A program made the position numbers and the translations under genes. Source: Dasytiphilus stammeri_B (lineage in GTDB: Bacteria; Pseudomonadota; Gammaproteobacteria; Enterobacterales; Enterobacteriaceae). From it: a DNA stretch of 49,495 nucleotides. The notes beneath the pieces were generated by a model. The model saw nothing but the letters and a program-made list of their open reading frames with translations, was not told the origin of the DNA and made no database searches. The stretch lies in the NCBI GenBank assembly GCA_037083765.1, contig JBAPLS010000007.1, positions 1 through 49,495 on the forward strand. Reading direction: 5' to 3'. Positions 27,694 through 35,200 of this stretch are shown here, piece after piece. Within the stretch, counting starts at the first letter, position 1, and each line of letters starts with the position of its first letter.

Positions 27694-28503
27694 ATGAAAA
27701 AAAAATTAGGTTTCATTGGCGGAGGCCATATCACACAAGCACTCATCGGAGGGATAGTTAAAAGTAAAATAATATTACCAGCGAATATTTATTTATATGA
27801 TTGTAATCTGAAAAAAATGCAAAGTTTACATAAAGAATATGGCATAAATCTCACTTTCAGTGAACAAGAAGTATCTGAACATGCTAATATTCTGTTCTTA
27901 GCAGTCAAAGCTCCCGTAATTTTAAATATTCTTAAGAACAAAATTACTCACTTAGACACAGATTTACTTGTAGTATCTTTAGCTACGGGTATTAGCTTGC
28001 AGGTCTTAGCAAGTCTAATAGGAGATAATAGAAAAATTATTCGCGTCATGCCAAATCTCCCTGTTTTAGTAAGAGAGGGGATGATTTCTATTACGCCCAA
28101 CACATTAGTTACAGAGAGAGATCTCCAAGAGTTAGTGAATATCTTTAATTCTATCGGAAGAACAGCAGTTGTACCAGAAAAACTGATTCATACTGTCGTG
28201 GGCGTGAGCAGTTCGGCTCCTGCTTATGTCTATATGTTTATAGAAGCAATGGCGGATGCTGCTGTACTTAGTGGAATGTCACGAAACCAGGCTTATCAAT
28301 TTACTGCTCAAGCAGTAAAAGGAGCGGCTCAAATGGTACTGGAAACGAATCAACATCCAGCGGTACTAAAAGACGAGGTTTGTACTCCACAAGGCACCAC
28401 TATCGAAGCGATAAAGTGTTTAGAAAAAAAAGGTCTGCGCGGAGCGGTTATGGATGCTATACATGCATGTATACAAAAATCAGTAAAAATTAGTTCTCAA
28501 TGA
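27694..28503 (+). CDS. proC: Pyrroline-5-carboxylate reductase
   Basis: Last step of proline synthesis, NAD(P)H-dependent. 269 residues, identical in length to E. coli. Rossmann motif GFIGGGHITQALIGG, then IIRVMPNLPVLVREG, the signature VVGVSSSAPAYVYMFIEAMADAAV, and LKDEVCTPQGTTIEAI. An ATG four codons upstream lacks a Shine-Dalgarno, while GGAG lies six bases before the ATG at 27694, which also fits family length. Its retention suggests the symbiont makes its own proline. tRNA-Lys(CUU) follows. Confidence 0.95.
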   Translation: MKKKLGFIGGGHITQALIGGIVKSKIILPANIYLYDCNLKKMQSLHKEYGINLTFSEQEVSEHANILFLAVKAPVILNILKNKITHLDTDLLVVSLATGISLQVLASLIGDNRKIIRVMPNLPVLVREGMISITPNTLVTERDLQELVNIFNSIGRTAVVPEKLIHTVVGVSSSAPAYVYMFIEAMADAAVLSGMSRNQAYQFTAQAVKGAAQMVLETNQHPAVLKDEVCTPQGTTIEAIKCLEKKGLRGAVMDAIHACIQKSVKISSQ

Positions 28504-28528
28504 ATAATTAATAACAATAAAAAAACAT

Positions 28529-28601
28529 GGGTCGTTAGCTCAGTTGGTAGAGCAGTGGACTCTTAATCCAACGGTCGCGGGTTCGAATCCCTCACGACCC
28601 A
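28529..28601 (+). tRNA. tRNA-Lys(CTT)
   Basis: Acceptor GGGTCGT/ACGACCC pairs fully and the body closely resembles tRNA-Lys(TTT) of the same genome, but the anticodon loop is CTCTTAA, giving anticodon CUU. Two stem mismatches are present (27-43 G-A in the anticodon stem, 50-64 C-T in the T stem). The 3' end continues CTA, so CCA is not encoded. Confidence 0.9.
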
Positions 28602-28605
28602 CTAA

Positions 28606-29913
28606 TCAATTATTCCTAATAATATACTTAAGTCCATTCATGTAAGAATGTAAAACCTTTGGGATAACAATAGTTCCGTCTGCTTGCTGATAATTTTCCA
28701 TCACTGCTATTAATGTACGTCCTACCGCTAAACCTGAACCATTAAGCGTATGAACTAATCTAATAATTTTATTATTTTTCTGACTACGATAACGGGCTTG
28801 CATCCGACGAGCCTGAAAATCCCACATATTTGAGCACGAAGATATTTCTAGAAATGTTTTTGTAGCTGGCAGCCAAACTTCTAAATCATAAGTTTTACAG
28901 GCACCAGCACTGAGCTCACCTGCACATAATAGTACTTTACGATACGGTAAATTCAGTAATTTAAGTACTGTTTCGGCATGATCAGTTAATACTTCTAATG
29001 CATTCATAGAATCTTCCGGATGCGTGATTTGCACCAATTCTACTTTATCAAACTGATGCATTCGAATAATTCCATATGTTTTACGTCCATAAGAACCAGC
29101 TTCCGAACGGAAGCATGGTGTATATGCAGTCAATTTAATTGGTAATATTTTTTCTTCAATAATTTCATTTCGCACTATATTAGTTAATGGGACTTCTGCA
29201 GTAGGTATTAATGCCAAACTGGAAACAACATCATTTTCTTTTTTCCATTGAGTCAAAAATAGCTCCTGATGAAATTTAGGCATTTGTCCACTTCCATAAA
29301 GTGACGAGGCATTCACTAAATATGGAACATAAGTTTCCGTATAACCATGTCGTTCAGTGTGTAAATCAATCATAAATTGACCTAGAGCCCTATGTAAACG
29401 AGCTAGTGATCCTTTCATTACTATAAAACGAGATCCTGTAATCTTGGTCGCTAACTTAAAGTCTAAGCTATTAGTCAACAATTGACCCAACCTAACATGG
29501 TCCCTCAACGTAAAATCATAGTGACGTATTTTTCCCCAGCGTTTGATTTCAATATTACATATTTCATCATTTCCATTGGGAACTTCATCTGCGGGAATAT
29601 TGGGTAGCATAAGGGAAAAATTTCGAAACTGGTTATTTAAGTTATCTAGTTCCATTTTTTTTTCATCAAGTCGTTGACTCAATCCTTTAACTACTTGACA
29701 AAATCCAGTGATATCCTCATTATTTCTCTTCATTAATCCTATTTCTTTAGATATTCTCGTGCGCTCTGCCTGCATCTGTTCAGTTTCCAGTTGCAGTAAT
29801 TTTCTACTTTCATCTATCCGTCGAAGGGTTTCAACATCTAAAGACCAACCTCGGCGAGCTAGTTTTGTAGCTACCATATTGAGGTGCTTACGTAAAAGAT
29901 TAGGATCTAGCAT
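28606..29913 (-). CDS. serS: Seryl-tRNA synthetase
   Basis: Charges tRNA-Ser (and tRNA-Sec where present). 435 residues (E. coli 430). An N-terminal coiled-coil arm (about residues 30-100) is followed by the class II core with TAEVPLTNIV, motif 2 CFRSEAGSYGRKTYGIIRMHQFDKVE and motif 3 LNGSGLAVGRTLIAVMENYQ. The EISSCSNMWDFQARRMQARY block is intact. It converges on tRNA-Lys(CUU), with only 4 bp between them. Confidence 0.97.
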   Translation of the reverse strand: MLDPNLLRKHLNMVATKLARRGWSLDVETLRRIDESRKLLQLETEQMQAERTRISKEIGLMKRNNEDITGFCQVVKGLSQRLDEKKMELDNLNNQFRNFSLMLPNIPADEVPNGNDEICNIEIKRWGKIRHYDFTLRDHVRLGQLLTNSLDFKLATKITGSRFIVMKGSLARLHRALGQFMIDLHTERHGYTETYVPYLVNASSLYGSGQMPKFHQELFLTQWKKENDVVSSLALIPTAEVPLTNIVRNEIIEEKILPIKLTAYTPCFRSEAGSYGRKTYGIIRMHQFDKVELVQITHPEDSMNALEVLTDHAETVLKLLNLPYRKVLLCAGELSAGACKTYDLEVWLPATKTFLEISSCSNMWDFQARRMQARYRSQKNNKIIRLVHTLNGSGLAVGRTLIAVMENYQQADGTIVIPKVLHSYMNGLKYIIRNN

Positions 29914-29993
29914 CTTATTTCCATATCAGTATTTCAGATTAATATTAATGAAAACATACATTACATTAAATGTAAATGTAGTGTGAAACTTTA

Positions 29994-30029
29994 TAAGCAT
30001 ACGTAAAATACTTATTTTACGTATGCTTA
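29994..30029. repeat. Perfect 36-bp palindrome between serS and trxB
   Basis: Two 17-bp arms (29994-30010 and 30013-30029) are exact reverse complements around a 2-bp centre. It sits between divergent genes, so a terminator is not expected. It could be an operator for a dimeric repressor, a relic bidirectional terminator of a deleted gene, or a DNA cruciform-forming site. Confidence 0.85.
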
Positions 30030-30110
30030 ATTAAGAATTATCATCTTTAAATAACTTTTTATCCACTATTCAATATACATAATTTATAATGCGAATAAGG
30101 ATCCTCTGTT

Positions 30111-31091
30111 ATGATAAAAAAAAAATTACTAATTTTAGGTTCCGGACCTGCCGGCTATACAGCTGCTATTTATGCGGCTCGGGCTAATATCAAACCGGGT
30201 TTGATTACAGGCTTAGAACAAGGAGGACAACTTACTTCTACTTTAGCTATAGAAAATTGGCCCGGTGATTCGGTTAATTTAACTGGACCACAATTGATGA
30301 ATCGTATGCATGAACATGCAGTAAAATTTAATACTGAAATCATTGTTGACTATATTCATAAAGTTAATTTGCTCCAGCGTCCTTTTCTATTGTTTGGAGA
30401 CTCTGAAGAATATAGTTGTGATGCTCTAATTGTGGCTACTGGTTCTTCCGCACGTTATTTAGGACTCTCATCTGAAGAAAAGTACAAAGGAAAAGGCGTG
30501 TCTTCTTGCGCTACCTGTGATGGTTTTTTTTATCATAATAAAAAGGTAGCAGTAGTAGGTGGAGGTAATACCGCCGTAGAAGAAGCATTGTATTTATCTA
30601 ATCTTGCCACCGAAGTTCACCTTATTCACAGACGGGAACGTTTTCGCGCCGAAAACATTTTAATCGATAGATTGATTGATAAGGCTAAATATGGAAATAT
30701 TATTATCCATACTCAATATAAAGTTGAGGAAATTATAGGTAATAATACCGGTGTTACAGGGGTTCGATTATGTTCTTTAGAACATTCATCCCAATTTAAA
30801 TATATTGATGTTATGGGAGTGTTTATTGCTATTGGTCATCAACCAAATACAGATATTTTTCAAGGACAACTGGTTCTCGAAAAAGGTTATATAAAAAAAG
30901 TACAATCTAGAATTAACAGTTATACGACCCAGACTAGCATCCCGGGAGTCTTTACCGCGGGTGATGTCAGCGATAATGTATATCGTCAAGCAATTACCTC
31001 TGCTGGTAGTGGATGTATGGCAGCATTAGATGCTACTCGATATCTTGAGGATCAAGCAGGCATTAAGAACATGTTGTTTGAAAACAATTAA
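30111..31091 (+). CDS. trxB: Thioredoxin reductase
   Basis: FAD/NADPH enzyme reducing thioredoxin. 326 residues (E. coli 321). FAD motif GSGPAGYTAAIYAARA near the N-terminus, redox-active Cys133 and Cys136 in SSCATCDG, NADPH motif VVGGGNTAVEEALYLSN, and GVFTAGDVSDNVYRQAITSAGSGCMAALDA near the end. All cofactor motifs are intact. It is followed 15 bp later by infA; in E. coli the two are separated by aat and cydCD, so those were deleted. Confidence 0.97.
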   Translation: MIKKKLLILGSGPAGYTAAIYAARANIKPGLITGLEQGGQLTSTLAIENWPGDSVNLTGPQLMNRMHEHAVKFNTEIIVDYIHKVNLLQRPFLLFGDSEEYSCDALIVATGSSARYLGLSSEEKYKGKGVSSCATCDGFFYHNKKVAVVGGGNTAVEEALYLSNLATEVHLIHRRERFRAENILIDRLIDKAKYGNIIIHTQYKVEEIIGNNTGVTGVRLCSLEHSSQFKYIDVMGVFIAIGHQPNTDIFQGQLVLEKGYIKKVQSRINSYTTQTSIPGVFTAGDVSDNVYRQAITSAGSGCMAALDATRYLEDQAGIKNMLFENN

Positions 31092-31106
31092 CAAAAAGAG
31101 GACGAA

Positions 31107-31325
31107 ATGTCTAAAGAAGAGAATATTGAAATGCAGGGCATTGTGTTAGATACTTTACCGAACACTCTATTTAGAGTTGAATTAGAAAATGGACATATAG
31201 TAACTGCTCATATTTCGGGAAAAATGCGCAAAAATTATATTAGGATCTTAACCGGGGATACTGTAACGGTAGAACTTACTCCGTATGATCTAGGTAAAGG
31301 ACGCATTGTCTTCCGGAGTCGTTAA
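31107..31325 (+). CDS. infA: Translation initiation factor IF-1
   Basis: 72 residues, the usual length, nearly identical to E. coli (IEMQGIVLDTLPNTLFRVELENGH, HISGKMRKNYIRILTGD, GRIVFRSR). OB fold that occupies the A site during initiation. GAGG lies upstream of the ATG. Convergent with maeB, only 7 bp apart. Confidence 0.98.
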   Translation: MSKEENIEMQGIVLDTLPNTLFRVELENGHIVTAHISGKMRKNYIRILTGDTVTVELTPYDLGKGRIVFRSR

Positions 31326-31332
31326 TATTAAA

Positions 31333-32637
31333 TTAGCTCTGAACAAAGTTAGATAGTTTTTGGTGGTATTCTTCAAAGTCTGTAATGGGCCTAGTAGCAA
31401 CCCCGGACCTCATAGCTGCTTTTGCAACTTCTGGGGCAATTTTGAATATTAAACGTGGATCAAATGGTTGAGGAATTAAATATTCAGATCCAAAAGTTAA
31501 TTTTTCATCATTACTATAGGCGTTCACAACCGGTTCATTTGTTTCTGTAAATGCCAAATCCGCAAGTGCGTATACTACCGAGAGTTTCATTTCTTCATTA
31601 ATAGTGGTTGCACCTACATCAAGAGCACCCCGAAATATAAATGGAAAACAGAGAACATTATTAACTTGATTGGGATAATCTGAGCGACCCGTACAAATAA
31701 TAGCATCTGGTCGGACTTCTTTAGCTATCGTAGGTAAGATTTCGGGAACTGGGTTGGCAAGAGCTAAAATCAATGGTTTGATCGCCATTTTCTTTACCAT
31801 TGCTGGAGTTAAAATATTAGGTATAGAACAACCTAGAAAAATATTTGCGCCAGTAATAGCGTCATCTAAAGTGGGATAAGAACCCTTCTTGTTATGGTTA
31901 TTATTCAGATTCACTGCATACATAGCTTTAGTATCAGGAAGGTTAGGTTCCCGTCCTTTATAAATTACCCCTTTTGAGTCACATACCACAATATTACTTT
32001 TTTGGAGTCCTAATGTTACTAACAAATCTAAACAAGCAATGGCGGCTGCTCCGGCTCCGGAAACCACTATTTTCATGTCTGCAATCTGCTTGTTAACTAT
32101 CCGCAAAAAATTTAGTACCGCGGCAGTACAAATAATTGCCGTTCCATGCTGATCATCATGAAATACAGGAATTTTCATTTTTTTACGTAATGCTTTTTCA
32201 ATATAAAAGCATTCAGGAGCTTTTATATCCTCAAGATTAATTCCCCCAAAAGTAGGCTCCAAAGAGGCAATAATATTAATTAACTGATTGGGATCTTGTT
32301 CATCAATCTCAATATCAAAAACATCAATACCAGCAAATTTTTTAAAAAGTACTCCTTTTCCTTCCATTACCGGTTTTCCTGCTAGGGCGCCAATATTACC
32401 TAACCCCAGTACTGCCGTACCATTAGAAATTACTGCTACTAAATTTCCTCGGGCAGTATATTTATTGACCGCTCGAGGATCTGATACTATTTCTAAGCAA
32501 GGAGCGGCTACTCCAGGAGAATAAGCAAGTGCTAAATCGCGTTGTGATACTAAAGGTTTAGTAGCCGTAATTTTTATTTTTCCGGGAACGGGAAATTGGT
32601 GATAAGAAAGAGCATTTTTGTTAAGTTGATCGTCCAT
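31333..32637 (-). CDS. maeB: NADP-malic enzyme MaeB lacking its C-terminal PTA-like domain
   Basis: Oxidative decarboxylation of malate to pyruvate with NADP reduction. The 434 residues match the malic domain of E. coli MaeB (759 aa) from MDDQLNKNALSYHQFPVPGKI through TKPLVSQRDLALAYSPGVAAPC, NGTAVLGLGNIGALAGKPVMEGK, PVFHDDQHGTA, the cofactor motif VVSGAGAAAIACLDLL and CTGRSDYPNQVNNVLCFP. The protein stops right after the malic domain (LSNFVQS), where E. coli continues into a phosphotransacetylase-like domain of about 320 residues that is involved in oligomerisation and allostery. No remnant of that domain is left, as infA begins 7 bp away. Confidence 0.93.
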   Translation of the reverse strand: MDDQLNKNALSYHQFPVPGKIKITATKPLVSQRDLALAYSPGVAAPCLEIVSDPRAVNKYTARGNLVAVISNGTAVLGLGNIGALAGKPVMEGKGVLFKKFAGIDVFDIEIDEQDPNQLINIIASLEPTFGGINLEDIKAPECFYIEKALRKKMKIPVFHDDQHGTAIICTAAVLNFLRIVNKQIADMKIVVSGAGAAAIACLDLLVTLGLQKSNIVVCDSKGVIYKGREPNLPDTKAMYAVNLNNNHNKKGSYPTLDDAITGANIFLGCSIPNILTPAMVKKMAIKPLILALANPVPEILPTIAKEVRPDAIICTGRSDYPNQVNNVLCFPFIFRGALDVGATTINEEMKLSVVYALADLAFTETNEPVVNAYSNDEKLTFGSEYLIPQPFDPRLIFKIAPEVAKAAMRSGVATRPITDFEEYHQKLSNFVQS

Positions 32638-32719
32638 TATTATTCCTGGGTTAAAATTATATCCTCACTTCTCACTTAAAAATGACCGGACAAATTTGGG
32701 ACAAATTAATAATTTTTAA

Positions 32720-32739
32720 CTCTCTAAGAGGTTAGAGAG
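32720..32739 (-). terminator. Hairpin downstream of the deazapurine cluster
   Basis: CTCTCTAA and TTAGAGAG form an 8-bp stem with a 4-nt loop, between the HD pseudogene and maeB. Read on the minus strand it is followed by an A/T-rich stretch without a clean T-run. It may end the accessory operon. Confidence 0.4.
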
Positions 32740-32905
32740 AAATAAACTATATAAGGTGATGATATCGCTATCAAGAATTAGATAATTCAAAATTAATATA
32801 TTACTTCCTGGAAGTATCCTTTTCCATTTAGTTCAAGTAAATGAATATCATATTTAGAGTATCAAAACAGGAAGAGAAATGAAATGATTTTTTATTCTAA
32901 AAGTT

Positions 32906-33444
32906 TTATTTTTTTATTGTCTCTTCATCAATTATTTTTCTTAGTTTAATAAAGAGTGGGTAAATATTCGTTTGATCTTGACCATATGTCAGATTCAATT
33001 GATAATCAAAATCAACTGGATTATCTACCTGATTATGTAGGAATAAAGTTTCTAATTTATCAAACGCTTTAACTACTTGTGCTTCTCTAGAGAACTTTAG
33101 TTCATAATCTTCCCATAATTGCAACAAATCTTTTTCCTATCATCATCTAAGGATTCCATTAAACGCAACAAATACACTCGTTCCTGCTGTGTTTTTTTCA
33201 TACTATCCACCTTATTCACCGCAGAAATATCTCCATGGAGTGCTTATCCTAAATCATGTATTACACATAACTTTAATAGTTTTGCAAAATTTAGGGATTT
33301 CAGTTGATCTTCAAAAGTCAGAGCCATCAGACACAGTCGCCAGGAATGTTCAGCTGTGCTTTCTTGTCGTCCCTGAGAAGTAAATGAACTGCGTAGAGTG
33401 TCTTTGAGTTTCTCTGCTTCTCGAATAAATTGTAATCGGACCAT
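32906..33444 (-). pseudogene. HD-domain hydrolase (nucleotidase-like), two lesions
   Basis: Two open pieces form one protein of about 180 residues of the HD-domain (PF13023/YfbR-HDDC2-like) family. The N-terminal piece has FTSQGRQESTAEHSWRLCLMAL and ends at VIHDLG followed by TAA where the family has Glu. The same frame then continues ALHGDISAVNKVDS to 33133, where loss of one A in an A-run shifts the frame. The second piece continues LQLWEDYELKFSREAQVVKAFDKLETLFLHNQ to 32906. The metal-binding H...HD residues are kept. This family includes 5'-(deoxy)nucleotidases, and the gene lies 71 bp downstream of the UbiD-like gene on the same strand, so it could have supplied the final dephosphorylation. 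The lesions are few and could be recent or sequencing errors. Confidence 0.8.
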
Positions 33445-33515
33445 AATTGGAAAATTATAAAATTTTCTCCTTTCTTAAGGAATTATTCATTATGGACCGT
33501 AATTAATTAAATTAA

Positions 33516-34721
33516 TTAATACTCTGCCCATTCATAATTATTTCTATTATCCAACAGAATTCCCATTCTGTTGCCCATTTTGACTCCGTGTTTAATATAA
33601 ATTTCTTTCCAGAGAGAAAAATTAAAAATAGCCATATCTGAAAAAATAGTATCAGCATTTCTCACTATAAAAAATACTTTACTTCTTGAATCGTAGTGCA
33701 TAGCAAATTTCAAGATCTCCGGGGTAGGAATTTCGGTTTCAATAATAGTGCCAAATTCAGAAAAATAATTTAATGGATATATAACTCTTTTGACTGAAAG
33801 ATTATTGTTTAGTAACTGATAAAACATAAAAGTTTCATTTTGAAATTGCATTAAATTAAGTCCCGATTCTTTTCCACAAAAGATCCCAAAAAAGTAAGGA
33901 TCTGGTCGAGTGTATATTTTATTGATTTTTACTTCATAGCTATATGTCTGATCAGAATAATATCCCTTAAATTCACAAAATGGACCTTCAGTAATTTTTT
34001 TTCCTTCAGTATAACCATAAAGTACTATTTCACTAGTGCTCGGGACAGCTGGATAAGGATCTTGTTTAAACAGGGTAATTTTAGATGGAGATAATGCATT
34101 AGCAAATAAATAACTATCCAGCGTATCAGGAATTTTACTAGCGGCACTAATATAAGTGGCTATAGGTCCACCATTAAATAAGCTGATATAAACCTTCGGT
34201 GTGATTTTCAAACATTCTGTAAGAATTCTATATGCATCAGTTCGCGGATCTATAAATATAGCAATAGTATTACCATCTTTAATCTCACCACGGTAAAAAC
34301 CTAAANNNNNNATACCATTAATATCTTCTATACATAATACAAATGAAGTTAAATAACGCCCCGCATCTTTAGGTTGATACTTGAGAAAAGGTAAATCTAA
34401 TAGGGAGCAAGGAGATAAGATCCAATCCCTACCATTTTGATAATCACACTTATGCTGAAAAGTCGATAAGATCTTTACACGGTTATAAAATTCAGAAAGA
34501 TAATTGTCCTCCGTCATACCTAGACCTTTTAAAATTATTCTTCGTTTGAATAAATTATCAACATAAGGAATATCAGATCTACACACAATTTTATTAAAAA
34601 TAGTTATAGGATAATTTACCAAATTTTGATATCTCTTATGTAAATACTGAGACACTTCTAAGTGAGGGGATAATGGGCGGTATACTTTTTGAAACGATAT
34701 TTGAGAAAGTAAGTTCCTCAT
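33516..34721 (-). CDS. UbiD-family decarboxylase of the 7-deazapurine cluster
   Basis: About 402 residues, shorter than typical UbiD (about 490) through loss at the N-terminus. Family landmarks: YQPKDAGRYLTSFVL (Arg122 region), LGFYRGEI, GGPIATYISAASKIPDTLDSYLFANAL, VPSTSEIVLYGYTEG, and TEGPFCEFKGYYSD with conserved glutamates. UbiD enzymes use prenylated FMN (made by UbiX, not in the window) to decarboxylate aromatic or unsaturated acids. In this context the likely substrate is a 7-carboxy-7-deazapurine nucleotide. GGAG before the ATG at 34721 overlaps the end of the phosphoribosyltransferase gene. Six N bases at 34306-34311 hide two to three residues. Strict homology is clear; the substrate is inferred. 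Confidence 0.82.
   Translation of the reverse strand: MRNLLSQISFQKVYRPLSPHLEVSQYLHKRYQNLVNYPITIFNKIVCRSDIPYVDNLFKRRIILKGLGMTEDNYLSEFYNRVKILSTFQHKCDYQNGRDWILSPCSLLDLPFLKYQPKDAGRYLTSFVLCIEDINGXXXLGFYRGEIKDGNTIAIFIDPRTDAYRILTECLKITPKVYISLFNGGPIATYISAASKIPDTLDSYLFANALSPSKITLFKQDPYPAVPSTSEIVLYGYTEGKKITEGPFCEFKGYYSDQTYSYEVKINKIYTRPDPYFFGIFCGKESGLNLMQFQNETFMFYQLLNNNLSVKRVIYPLNYFSEFGTIIETEIPTPEILKFAMHYDSRSKVFFIVRNADTIFSDMAIFNFSLWKEIYIKHGVKMGNRMGILLDNRNNYEWAEY
34306..34311. other. Six-base assembly gap (N)
   Basis: A run of six unresolved bases lies inside the UbiD-like gene. The frame is open on both sides in the same phase, so the true length is probably a multiple of three. Confidence 0.99.
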
Positions 34722-34723
34722 AT

Positions 34724-35200
34724 TTACTCCAGATGTTTTTCCCAAGGAAATCTTACCCATGACTGTTCCTCTTGTGCAAAATAATCTACCAAGTTATTGA
34801 TCTTAGTGACATCCCCATTGCTAGAATTAAAAAATAAACTTGCTACAAAGATGGTTCGATTTGGAACAGTAAATTTTTTTCTAATATATTTTATAGTTTC
34901 TCCGCTTCCCACAATATCATCAATCACAATCCAATGACTATATTTTTTTGCCATTAATAAACCAAGATCGTCTTCTATATTAGGCAAAATTTTTTCAGAG
35001 TTAATATTATCTGTTTTATTCCTTTTAATAGAAAGGGATACGAAATTTCTCTCTCCTAGAGCATGTGCAATAATCACTGCTGGAACTAATCCAGAGCGGC
35101 AGATACCAATAATACAGTCATATTGTACATTTTTATTTTTAATTATTGAAACTATATTGAGAGATAGTCTATTTATTTCATTCCAGGAAACACTAATCAT
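34724..35200 (-). CDS. Purine-type phosphoribosyltransferase of the 7-deazapurine cluster
   Basis: 158 residues from the ATG at 35200, which follows a GAGG. Type I PRTase fold: PPi-loop CIIGICRSGLVPA (Arg35), the PRPP-binding loop WIVIDDIVGSGET (Asp94, Asp95) and a C-terminal WVRFPWE that is typical of xanthine/guanine-type PRTases. It would transfer ribose 5-phosphate from PRPP to a free base. Beside QueE, QueD and FolE the expected base is 7-carboxy-7-deazaguanine, as for the PRTase of the tubercidin cluster. It overlaps the end of the IMPDH/GMPR-like gene by 8 bp and is followed at once by the UbiD-like gene. A cytosolic salvage PRTase is the main alternative. Confidence 0.85.
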   Translation of the reverse strand: MISVSWNEINRLSLNIVSIIKNKNVQYDCIIGICRSGLVPAVIIAHALGERNFVSLSIKRNKTDNINSEKILPNIEDDLGLLMAKKYSHWIVIDDIVGSGETIKYIRKKFTVPNRTIFVASLFFNSSNGDVTKINNLVDYFAQEEQSWVRFPWEKHLE

